Shown one piece after another: positions 7,954 to 15,446 of a stretch of 27,881 nucleotides of DNA. The notes under the pieces were generated by a model. The model did no database searches, had not been told where the DNA came from, and saw only the letters and a list, made by a program, of their open reading frames with translations. Within the stretch, counting starts at the first letter, position 1. Every line of letters starts with the position of its first letter. Position numbers and translations under genes: made by a program. Source of the DNA: Ruminococcus sp. (GTDB lineage Bacteria; Bacillota_A; Clostridia; Oscillospirales; Acutalibacteraceae); contig JAFUPE010000086.1 of NCBI GenBank assembly GCA_017481395.1, positions 1-27,881 on the forward strand, read 5' to 3'.

Positions 7954-9228
7954 ATGCCAAGCAGAAAACCGCCTGTTGATTTTACAAAACAGATGAAAAA
8001 GGAATATACAATAATCGCTCCCGATATTTTTCCTACACATATGGAAATTTTGCAGGAGCTTTTCAAGATGCAGGGCTATAATCTTTTTGTGGCTCATTAT
8101 GAGGGCAAAGAGGTTATCGACACAGGTCTTAAATATATGCACAACGATATGTGTTATCCTGCCATATGCTCAACAGGTCAGCAGATATATGCTTTGCAGT
8201 GTGGAGATTTCGACCCGAATAAATGTGCTCTTATCCAATTTCAGACGGGCGGAGGTTGTCGAGCTTCCAATTACATCTGGCTTCTTCGTAAGGCACTTAA
8301 AAACATGGGCTGGGGACATATTCCCGTAATATCCTTAAGCCTTACAGGTATCGAAAAATATTCGGGCTTTAAGTTTACGCTTCCCTTGATGCTTAAGGCG
8401 ATTATGGCAATTATTTACGGCGATATGCTGATGCTTCTTAAAAATCAGACAACGCCCTACGAGGTAAATAAGGGTGATACCCGAAAGGTGCTTGACAAAT
8501 GGGTGGCTGAAATCGTTTCTCAGTTTAAGCAGAACAAAGGTCTTGCACCTAAAAAGTTCAGAGAAAACCTAATGGGTATTGCCAAGGATTTTGCCGACAT
8601 AAAGATTAACAAAACACCTAAAATCAAGGTGGGTATTGTCGGCGAGATTTACGTTAAGTTTTCTTCTTTCGGCAACAATGGACTTGAAAAATTCTTAGAG
8701 TCTCAGGGTGTAGAGTATATGGTGCCCGGAGTTTTGGGTTTTTTTCAGTATTGTTTTTCAAATATCGAAACCGACTATAAATATTACGGCGGCAACTGGT
8801 TTGTTAAACAAGGCGGCAAAATTGCAGAGTATGCCGCTGCTAAAATCGAAGGCATTATGCTTGACGTGCTTAAGGAGTTCCCTCAGTTTACGGCACCTGC
8901 TCCTTTTTCTCATATCAAGGAGCTTGGCGAAAAGGTGATTGACCGAGGCGTTAAGATGGGCGAGGGTTGGCTTTTACCTGCCGAAACTGCCGAGCTTATA
9001 GAAAAAGGTTACTCAAACGTTATATGTACTCAGCCCTTTGGCTGTCTGCCCAACCACATTGTGGGCAAGGGGGTAATCCGCAGTATGCGTGAAATTTACC
9101 CAAACGCAAATATTTTCCCCATAGATTTTGACGCAGGTGCATCTAAGGTTAATCAGGAAAACCGCATTAAGCTGATGCTTTCTGTTGCACAGGAGGAGAT
9201 GGAAAAAGATGAAGCGAATAGGTCTTGA
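7954..9228 (+). CDS. 2-Hydroxyacyl-CoA dehydratase-like Fe-S protein (HgdB/BcrC superfamily, COG3581 type)
   Basis: Likely the electron-accepting Fe-S partner of the activase encoded next. The start is ATG 7954 (424 residues): AAGGAAG at 7941-7947 has good spacing to it and the mapped promoter rules out earlier starts. Cysteines that may ligate clusters sit in family-like contexts: HNDMCYPAICS (Cys67, Cys72), Cys83, Cys91, GGGCRASNYIW (Cys102), and near the C-terminus CTQPFGCLPNHIVGKG (Cys358, Cys364). In many Clostridia this module is fused to the activase in one ~1400-residue protein; here the two are separate and the genes overlap by 20 bases. Relatives include subunits of hydroxyacyl-CoA dehydratases, benzoyl-CoA reductase and the double-cubane-cluster proteins. 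No CoA-substrate gene lies beside it, so the substrate is unknown. Confidence 0.78.
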   Translation: MPSRKPPVDFTKQMKKEYTIIAPDIFPTHMEILQELFKMQGYNLFVAHYEGKEVIDTGLKYMHNDMCYPAICSTGQQIYALQCGDFDPNKCALIQFQTGGGCRASNYIWLLRKALKNMGWGHIPVISLSLTGIEKYSGFKFTLPLMLKAIMAIIYGDMLMLLKNQTTPYEVNKGDTRKVLDKWVAEIVSQFKQNKGLAPKKFRENLMGIAKDFADIKINKTPKIKVGIVGEIYVKFSSFGNNGLEKFLESQGVEYMVPGVLGFFQYCFSNIETDYKYYGGNWFVKQGGKIAEYAAAKIEGIMLDVLKEFPQFTAPAPFSHIKELGEKVIDRGVKMGEGWLLPAETAELIEKGYSNVICTQPFGCLPNHIVGKGVIRSMREIYPNANIFPIDFDAGASKVNQENRIKLMLSVAQEEMEKDEANRS

Positions 9229-12139
9229 CGTCGGCTCTACCACAGTAAAATGCGTAGTGCTTGATGAAAACGGAAAAATTGTTTTTTCCACATATAAACG
9301 TCACTTTTCTAAAATTTCCGAAATGACAGCTCAGCTTCTCAGAGAAATTTACGAGAACACAGGCGACAGCGAAATGCTTATTGCTGTTTCAGGTTCTGCA
9401 GGTATGGGTATGGCAAACGATTTGCATATGCCCTTTGTGCAGGAGGTTTACGCCACACGCAACGCCGTCAAAAAGCTTTCGCCCGATACCGACGTTGTAA
9501 TAGAATTAGGCGGCGAGGATGCTAAAATCCTCTTCCTGTCGGGCGGCCTTGAGGTGAGAATGAACGGTACCTGCGCAGGCGGTACAGGTGCTTTTATAGA
9601 CCAGATGGCATCGCTTTTGAATATTACTCCCGAAGAGCTTAATGTTCTTGCAGAGAAAAAAGAAAAGGTTTATACCATAGCTTCACGCTGCGGTGTTTTT
9701 GCCAAAACCGACGTTCAGCCTCTTATTAATCAAGGTGCACGAAAAGAGGATATAAGTGCAAGTATTTTCTATGCTGTAGTTAACCAGACTGTAGGCGGAC
9801 TTGCACAGGGCAGAGAAATAAGGGGCAATATTCTGTACCTTGGAGGTCCCTTGACCTTTATGTCAGAGCTTAGAAAAAGCTTCGACGATGTATTAAAGCT
9901 TAAGGGTTCACTGCCTGATAATTCTCTTTACTTTGTAGCTTTGGGTGCGGCTTATTCCTCAGCCGCCGAGGTAAAGAACATAACAGAGCTTTCAAAAACT
10001 ATAGAAAGCTACAGTGCAAAGGGCGGCTACACAAGCTGTCGCAGACTTTTTGAAAATGAAAAAGAGTACAAAGATTTTGTAGAAAGACACAGAAAAGCCT
10101 CAGAGGGTATTAAAGAGTTAAATAAGCCGGAAAGTGAAATGTACCTTGGCATTGACGCAGGCTCTACCACCGTTAAGTGCGTGCTTTGCAGTGAATCCGG
10201 TGACATTTTCCGCCCGTATTACACCTCTAACAGCGGCAATCCTGTGCCAGTTATAAAAGAGTACCTGATTAATCTTTACAAGGATTATCCCGATATAAAA
10301 ATCAAATCCTCTGCGGTTACAGGCTACGGTGAGGATATAATTAAAAGTGCTTTTCACGTGGACTACGGTATTGTAGAGACCATTGCCCATTACACAGCCG
10401 CCAAGAAGTTTAAGCCTGAGGTTGATTTTATTCTTGACATTGGCGGCCAGGACATTAAGTGTTTTAAAATCAGAAACGGAGCAATAGATAACATTTTCTT
10501 GAACGAAGCATGCTCCTCGGGTTGCGGCTCTTTTTTGCAGACTTTTGCCGCGGCTTTGGGCTTTGGTGTAGAGGAATTTGCAAAACTCGGACTTTTTGCC
10601 GACCGACCTGTAGACCTCGGCTCCAGATGTACTGTGTTTATGAACAGCTCGGTTAAGCAGGCTCAGAAGGATGGTGCAAGCGTTGAAAATATCTCTGCAG
10701 GACTTTCTACAAGCGTAGTAAAAAATGCACTTTATAAGGTTATCCGCTGTGCAAAAGCCGAGGATTTGGGCAAGAACATTGTTGTGCAGGGAGGCACCTT
10801 TTTAAGCGATGCAGTGCTCAGGGTTTTTGAGCAGGAAATCGGTTACGACGTAATCCGCCCTGCTTATTCAGCAATTATGGGTGCTTACGGTGCCGCACTT
10901 TACAGCCTTGCAAAATTCAAGAAAAAGGGCAGAAAAAGCACGCTTATATCCCTTGATAAGCTTCTTGATTTCAAGCACAGCGTAAAGGCTATTACCTGCC
11001 ATGGTTGTGAAAACCGATGCCGACTTACTGTAAATACCTTTGGTGAGGGTGACAAGTATATTGCAGGCAATCGCTGTGACAAGCCGTTGCAGAATGCAAA
11101 GGGACTCATTGCTTATAATCTTTACGAGTATAAGAATCAGCTTCTTAACGCCTACAGAGAACTGCCCTTGGTTGAGGGCAGAACTACAGTAGGACTCCCT
11201 TTGGGACTGAATATGTACGAGCTTCTGCCGTTCTGGGCAAGTTTCTTTAATGAGCTTGGCTTTAACGTCAAGGTTTCGCCAAAATCTAACCGTAAGCTTT
11301 ACCTAAAGGGTCAGCACACCATCCCCTCAGATACGGTATGTTATCCTGCAAAGCTGATGCACGGTCATATTGAGGCACTTATAGACGAAGGTGTTGATGC
11401 GGTTTTCTATCCGGATATGACTTATAATTTTGACGAAAAGATGGGGGATAACCACTTTAACTGTCCTGTAGTTGCGTACTATCCGCAGGTTATTAAGTCA
11501 AACGTAAAGGCAATTGAGAACACTAAGTTTATTTCTGACTTTATCGGACTTCACGACAAAAAGCAGTTCGAGGCTCACATTGCCCCGATTCTTGAGAAGC
11601 ACTTTGGCAAATTTGAGAAAAAATCAATAAAAAATGCAAGCGACAAAGCCTATGAGGCTTACTATAAATTCCTTTCAGATGTAAGGAAAAAGGCGGCCGA
11701 GTTCCTTGATATAGCCGAAAAAGAAGACTTGCCCGTCATAGTGCTTTCGGGAAGACCTTATCACATCGACCCCGAAATCAGCCATGGCATAGATTCGCTT
11801 ATTTGCAGTGAGGGTGCGGTGGTTATTACCGAGGACAGTGTCAGCGACAGATTTGAAAAGTTTAAGGTAACGGTTCGTAACCAGTGGACTTACCACGCCA
11901 GACTTTACGCTGCTTCTAAATTTGTGGCAGAGCATAATAGGGGACACAAGGTTAATCTTGTACAGCTTGTGTCATTCGGCTGCGGCGTAGATGCTGTAAC
12001 TACCGACGAGGCTCGTTCTATTATTGAGGAAAGCGGAAAAATCTACACTCAGCTTAAAATTGACGAAATCTCAAATATGGGTGCCGTAAGAATCCGAATA
12101 CGAAGCCTGCTTTCGGCGGCGGCTGACAGAAATGATTAA
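9209..12139 (+). CDS. Double-headed ATP-dependent activase (BcrAD/BadFG x2) with DUF2229 domain
   Basis: ATP-driven reductase that should push electrons at very low potential into the Fe-S partner encoded upstream. The start is ATG 9209 (976 residues), overlapping the upstream gene, with AGGAGG at 9191-9196. First ASKHA domain, residues ~3-270: IGLDVGSTTVK, ELGGEDAK, and the cluster cysteines GTCAGGTGAF (Cys122) and SRCGVFAKTDV (Cys161). Second ASKHA domain, ~311-570: LGIDAGSTTVKC, DIGGQDIKC, NEACSSGCGSF (Cys435, Cys439) and SRCTVFMNSS (Cys474). Both nucleotide-binding sets look intact. The C-terminal DUF2229 region (~580-976) opens with a Cys cluster CHGCENRC (597, 600, 604) plus Cys623, then SDTVCYPAKLMHGH (Cys711), FNCPV and FGCGVDA. 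Known activases (HgdC) are homodimers of one such domain; here two are fused in tandem, giving an internal pseudo-dimer. The reaction served is unknown. Confidence 0.85.
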   Translation: MKRIGLDVGSTTVKCVVLDENGKIVFSTYKRHFSKISEMTAQLLREIYENTGDSEMLIAVSGSAGMGMANDLHMPFVQEVYATRNAVKKLSPDTDVVIELGGEDAKILFLSGGLEVRMNGTCAGGTGAFIDQMASLLNITPEELNVLAEKKEKVYTIASRCGVFAKTDVQPLINQGARKEDISASIFYAVVNQTVGGLAQGREIRGNILYLGGPLTFMSELRKSFDDVLKLKGSLPDNSLYFVALGAAYSSAAEVKNITELSKTIESYSAKGGYTSCRRLFENEKEYKDFVERHRKASEGIKELNKPESEMYLGIDAGSTTVKCVLCSESGDIFRPYYTSNSGNPVPVIKEYLINLYKDYPDIKIKSSAVTGYGEDIIKSAFHVDYGIVETIAHYTAAKKFKPEVDFILDIGGQDIKCFKIRNGAIDNIFLNEACSSGCGSFLQTFAAALGFGVEEFAKLGLFADRPVDLGSRCTVFMNSSVKQAQKDGASVENISAGLSTSVVKNALYKVIRCAKAEDLGKNIVVQGGTFLSDAVLRVFEQEIGYDVIRPAYSAIMGAYGAALYSLAKFKKKGRKSTLISLDKLLDFKHSVKAITCHGCENRCRLTVNTFGEGDKYIAGNRCDKPLQNAKGLIAYNLYEYKNQLLNAYRELPLVEGRTTVGLPLGLNMYELLPFWASFFNELGFNVKVSPKSNRKLYLKGQHTIPSDTVCYPAKLMHGHIEALIDEGVDAVFYPDMTYNFDEKMGDNHFNCPVVAYYPQVIKSNVKAIENTKFISDFIGLHDKKQFEAHIAPILEKHFGKFEKKSIKNASDKAYEAYYKFLSDVRKKAAEFLDIAEKEDLPVIVLSGRPYHIDPEISHGIDSLICSEGAVVITEDSVSDRFEKFKVTVRNQWTYHARLYAASKFVAEHNRGHKVNLVQLVSFGCGVDAVTTDEARSIIEESGKIYTQLKIDEISNMGAVRIRIRSLLSAAADRND

Positions 12140-12191
12140 ACAAAGCCGAAAAAACGAATAAAATATGTTAAAATTAATACCTCTTTTACGG

Positions 12192-12220
12192 TTGACAAGT
12201 TTCCAAAAAAGGGGTATTAT
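12192..12220 (+). promoter_or_regulatory. Strong sigma-A promoter for the antiporter gene
   Basis: TTGACA (12192-12197), 17-bp spacer, TATTAT (12215-12220); predicted start near 12227 with a ~47-base leader. No hairpin terminator is visible between the activase stop (12139) and this promoter. Confidence 0.75.
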
Positions 12221-12273
12221 TTGTGAGCGTCAAACGCAAATATTACAGAATTTTATAGAAATAAGGCGATTTT

Positions 12274-13560
12274 ATGACAAGTGCAATACTTTGTCTGGGT
12301 CTTGCCATGTTGGCAGGACTTTTGATGACAAGAATCTGTAAGCCTTTAGGCTTGCCTGCTGTTACCGGTTACTTGGTAGCTGGTATTCTTTTAGGACCCT
12401 ACTGCTTAGGTCAGCTTGGTATCGAGGGCTTAGGTTTTACAAGCCTTCACTACGTTGAAAGCTTAGCGGTTATCTGTGACGTTGCTTTAGGCTTTATTGC
12501 CTTTACAATCGGTAACGAATTCCGCATATCACAGGTTAAGGCTATCGGTAAGCAGGCGGCAATTGTGTCTACTGCGGCGGCGGTGCTGGCTACCATTTTA
12601 GTAGGCGGCGGACTTCTTGTATTCCATATATTTATGCCTGACGTAGTAAGTATTCCTACAGCTCTTATTATGGGTGCAATTGCGGCGGCTACTGCTCCTG
12701 CGGCAACACTTATGGTTATTAAGCAGTACAAGGCTAAAGGCCCTGTTACAACTATTCTTCTTCCTGTTGTAGCACTTGACGATGCAATCGGCCTTATTAT
12801 CTTTGCTGTTTGTTTCGGTGCGGCTAAGGCTGTATTTACAGGTCACCTTAACGTGCTTTCTTTAGTGCTTGAGCCTATAATCGAAATTGTAGCTTCCCTT
12901 CTGGTTGGCGCTGCATTGGGTGCGGCTCTTTCATTTGTAGAGCGTTTCTTCCACTCCAGAAGCAAGCGTCTTTCCTTAACTGTTGCCTTTGTTCTTTTAG
13001 GTGTTGCAATTTCTACACTTAAGTTTAATATCGGCAGCGTTCACGTAGGCTTTTCATCACTTCTTTTAAGTATGATGATGGGTACTGTTTTCTGTAATCT
13101 TTGTGATTTTTCAGAAGAGCTTATGGACAGACTCGACCGCTGGACCGGCCCATTATTTGCACTTTTCTTCGTAATTTCAGGTGCAGAGTTAGAGCTTTCT
13201 ATCTTTACTCAGTGGGCAGTTGTACTTGTGGGCGTTGCATACATTGTGCTTCGCTGTCTGGGTAAATATTTTGGCTCTTACTTCAGTGCAAAGCTTACCA
13301 AGTGCGAGCCTACAATTACCAAGTACCTCGGTATTACATTGTTCCCACAGGCAGGTGTTGCTTTAGGTATGGTGGCTGTAGTTACTGCTTCCGCAGAATT
13401 TCACGGTACACCCGAGGGCGAAATCATCAGAAATCTTACACTTTTCTCCGTAATGATTTACGAGCTTGTTGGCCCTATGATGACCAAGGTTGCCCTTACA
13501 AAAGCAGGCGAAATTATCCCCGAGCACAGAAAATCCTCCCGCGGAGTTATGCACAGATAA
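12274..13560 (+). CDS. Cation:proton antiporter, CPA2 family (Na+/H+ exchanger domain)
   Basis: Polytopic membrane exchanger that probably swaps Na+ or K+ for protons. The 428 residues form about 12-13 hydrophobic segments. It begins with the family's N-terminal helix pattern (GLPAVTGYLVAGILLGPYCL, ~26-45). The ion-binding core is visible as TAPA at 140-143 (unwound helix 4) and VVALDDAIGLI with Asp169-Asp170, the aspartate pair typical of two-proton CPA2 members. There is no TrkA-N/C tail of the KefB type, so it is a bare transporter. The ATG has only a weak AAGG upstream. It has its own promoter and terminator, so it is a one-gene unit not obviously tied to its neighbours. Confidence 0.87.
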   Translation: MTSAILCLGLAMLAGLLMTRICKPLGLPAVTGYLVAGILLGPYCLGQLGIEGLGFTSLHYVESLAVICDVALGFIAFTIGNEFRISQVKAIGKQAAIVSTAAAVLATILVGGGLLVFHIFMPDVVSIPTALIMGAIAAATAPAATLMVIKQYKAKGPVTTILLPVVALDDAIGLIIFAVCFGAAKAVFTGHLNVLSLVLEPIIEIVASLLVGAALGAALSFVERFFHSRSKRLSLTVAFVLLGVAISTLKFNIGSVHVGFSSLLLSMMMGTVFCNLCDFSEELMDRLDRWTGPLFALFFVISGAELELSIFTQWAVVLVGVAYIVLRCLGKYFGSYFSAKLTKCEPTITKYLGITLFPQAGVALGMVAVVTASAEFHGTPEGEIIRNLTLFSVMIYELVGPMMTKVALTKAGEIIPEHRKSSRGVMHR

Positions 13561-13569
13561 TATAAATTT

Positions 13570-13599
13570 AGCCCTTGTAAGCGATTACAGGGGCTTTTT
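13570..13599 (+). terminator. Rho-independent terminator with GNRA loop
   Basis: AGCCCTTGTAA (13570-13580) pairs with TTACAGGGGCT (13585-13595), 11 pairs including one U-G, closed by a GCGA tetraloop, followed by TTTTT. It ends the antiporter transcript. Confidence 0.9.
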
Positions 13600-13694
13600 G
13601 TATGTCATTTTTAATAATGGTTGTTAAAAACTGACCTTGTCGGTAGGGCAAATTGGAGATTATTGGCAATTTATGCGCAAAGTCTAAATTTTAC

Positions 13695-13724
13695 TTGACA
13701 AATATCGGTAAAGTGAGTTAAAAT
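13695..13724 (+). promoter_or_regulatory. Sigma-A promoter of the T-box operon
   Basis: TTGACA (13695-13700), 18-bp spacer, TAAAAT (13719-13724); predicted start near 13731, which puts the whole T-box leader in the transcript. The stretch 13600-13694 holds no recognisable feature. Confidence 0.7.
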
Positions 13725-13730
13725 AGTCCT

Positions 13731-14004
13731 AATTTCTTTTTATTATTATAAGTATAAATGCAACGATGGAGAATAGCTTTTCCAAAGGTTTTACAGAGAG
13801 CCTGTGTATGCTGAAAGCAGGCAAACCAAAGATTAAGCTTCTCGCTCCTGAGCAGGTTTGCCGAAACTATTAAGTAGGCATTCACGGTTTGCTGCCGTTA
13901 AAGGCTAAGAGTGGTTGTCTTTTTATTAAAGACAGCAATCCGGGTGGTACCGCGGTGTTTATTATCGTCCCTGAAGCATACAAATGCTTCGGGGCGTTTT
14001 TTTT
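13731..14004 (+). promoter_or_regulatory. T-box riboswitch leader with intrinsic terminator
   Basis: tRNA-sensing leader controlling the two genes that follow. Seen: AGAGAG (13795-13800) at the K-turn side of stem I; the stem GGCAAACC (13820-13827)/GGTTTGCC (13855-13862); the specifier-side bulge 13863-13876 before GGCATTCACGG (13877-13887), which can pair with the GTGTATGC side of stem I; and the T-box sequence GGGTGGTACCGCGG (13942-13955). The terminator is CGTCCC-GAAGCAT (13966-13979) paired with ATGCTTC-GGGGCG (13984-13996), then an 8-base T-run. Uncharged tRNA should favour the antiterminator and expression. The specifier cannot be fixed by eye: the bulge contains CUA and UUA (Leu), AUU (Ile) and GUA (Val). 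All are branched-chain codons, consistent with the genes below. The leader stands alone, not before a tRNA ligase. Confidence 0.93.
13966..14004 (+). terminator. Conditional terminator of the T-box leader
   Basis: A 13-pair stem with one bulged base (T13972) and an ACAA loop, followed by eight T residues. Its 5' half begins 10 bases after the T-box sequence, as expected for mutually exclusive terminator and antiterminator folds. Confidence 0.9.
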
Positions 14005-14037
14005 ATTATTTTTTCATTAGCAAGGAGACAAGAGAAA

Positions 14038-15444
14038 ATGAAACAGGTAAGAATTTCTGACGTAACTTTAAGGGAGGGCACAACCCACAAGGGTGCAACC
14101 TTAAGCTTCAAGGAAAAAATCGAGATTGCAAAGCTTCTTGACAAGCTTGGTGCCGACGTTATTGAAATGGCGGCTATTGAAAATACAGCCGCTGATACTC
14201 TCCTGCTAAAAACTCTATCTTCTCTCTTGAAAAAATCCCAGCTTGCTGTTGTTGCAGGCACAGATAAAGACCAGATTGAAAAGGCTTTTGCGGCAGTGAG
14301 TAACGCAAAAAGCAAAAGACTTATTGTTTCACTTCCAACATCAAATGTGAGAATGGAGTATATAAGCCACTCAAAGCCTGCAGCTATGCTTGATAGAATC
14401 AAAGAACTTGTGTCACACGCCTGCTCACTTTGCGATTTTGTAGAGTTTGAGGCTGAAGATGCCACAAGAAGCGAAAAGGATTTTCTGGCAAAGGCTGTTT
14501 CTGTAGCTTTAGAGGCAGGTGCCAAGGCTGTTACAATCTGCGACACAGCATCTGCGGCTCTTCCCGATGAGATTAAAGATATTATCAATGGCCTTTACGC
14601 GGCTGTACCTGCACTTAAAGAGGTTGACCTTGGCGTTGCAATTGCCGACGAGCTGGGTATGGCAAACGCTTGTGCACTTGCTGCTTTCAAGTGCGGTGCT
14701 TCTTATATAAAAACAGCAGTTTCTAACACAAAGCTTAACACTACCGAAGGCTTTGTTCACCTTATCCGCTTAAGAGGCGAGCAGATGGGTATCGGTGTAG
14801 GTCTTAACGTTACCGAGCTTTCCCGTACTGCAACCCAGATTAAAACAATTGCCAAGACCCGCCGCAGTGACACAACTCCCTTTGACAATAAAATCGGTGA
14901 GGGAGCAAGCTTTTCTGTAAGCAAAGACAGCGACATTTCCGAAATCAGCAAGGCTATTAAGGAGCTTGGCTACACACTTTCTGACGACGACACCGCCAAG
15001 GTTTACGAGGCGTTTCTTTTAACTGCCGCTAAAAAGCAGGTAGGTGCCAAGGAGCTTGAGGCTATTGTTGCCTCTGAGGCTTTACAGGTGCCACCCACAT
15101 ATAAGCTTGTCAGCTATGCGGTTAATTGCAGTAATGTTATCGCACCCACAGCCCACATTGTGGTCGAGAAAAAGGGCGAGGAGCTTTGCGGACTTTCTAC
15201 AGGTGACGGTCCCATTGACGCCGCACTTTTAGCTTTAGAGCAGATTGTAGGCTGTCACTACGAGCTTGACGATTTCCAGATTCAGGCTGTAACCGAGGGC
15301 CGAGAGGCTATGGGTGAAGCACTTATTAAGCTTCGCTTTGATGGCGTGCTTTACTCGGGCCGCGGTATTTCAACCGACATTATGGGTGCCAGCATCAAAG
15401 CTTACCTTAACGCACTTAACAAAATCGTATACGAGGAGGACTAA
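14038..15444 (+). CDS. LeuA/citramalate-synthase-like protein lacking the metal-binding His pair
   Basis: The fold is that of the HMGL-like TIM barrel (residues ~4-265) followed by a LeuA-type allosteric dimerisation domain (~350-465, ending GVLYSGRGISTDIMGAS). ATG 14038 follows AAGGAG (14022-14027), giving 468 residues; an earlier in-frame ATG at 13984 lies inside the terminator. The N-terminal ISDVTLREG motif keeps the metal Asp (Asp8) and Arg12. Where isopropylmalate, citramalate and homocitrate synthases have H-x-H-N-D-L-G-M-A, this protein reads A-I-A-D-E-L-G-M-A (residues 201-209), and the NGIGERAGN segment is replaced by VSNTKLNTTEG. Ordinary Claisen condensation therefore looks unlikely. 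The C-terminal amino-acid-binding domain is well kept, so a sensing or altered catalytic role is possible. It is the first gene under the T-box and ends 2 bases before the fused ligase. Confidence 0.8.
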   Translation: MKQVRISDVTLREGTTHKGATLSFKEKIEIAKLLDKLGADVIEMAAIENTAADTLLLKTLSSLLKKSQLAVVAGTDKDQIEKAFAAVSNAKSKRLIVSLPTSNVRMEYISHSKPAAMLDRIKELVSHACSLCDFVEFEAEDATRSEKDFLAKAVSVALEAGAKAVTICDTASAALPDEIKDIINGLYAAVPALKEVDLGVAIADELGMANACALAAFKCGASYIKTAVSNTKLNTTEGFVHLIRLRGEQMGIGVGLNVTELSRTATQIKTIAKTRRSDTTPFDNKIGEGASFSVSKDSDISEISKAIKELGYTLSDDDTAKVYEAFLLTAAKKQVGAKELEAIVASEALQVPPTYKLVSYAVNCSNVIAPTAHIVVEKKGEELCGLSTGDGPIDAALLALEQIVGCHYELDDFQIQAVTEGREAMGEALIKLRFDGVLYSGRGISTDIMGASIKAYLNALNKIVYEED

Positions 15445-15446
15445 AA

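Noticed and set aside
13962..14588. 208-codon minus-strand open frame over the LeuA-like gene
   Set aside because: Ser/Ala-rich shadow frame antisense to a recognisable protein and running across the T-box terminator; no family motif seen.
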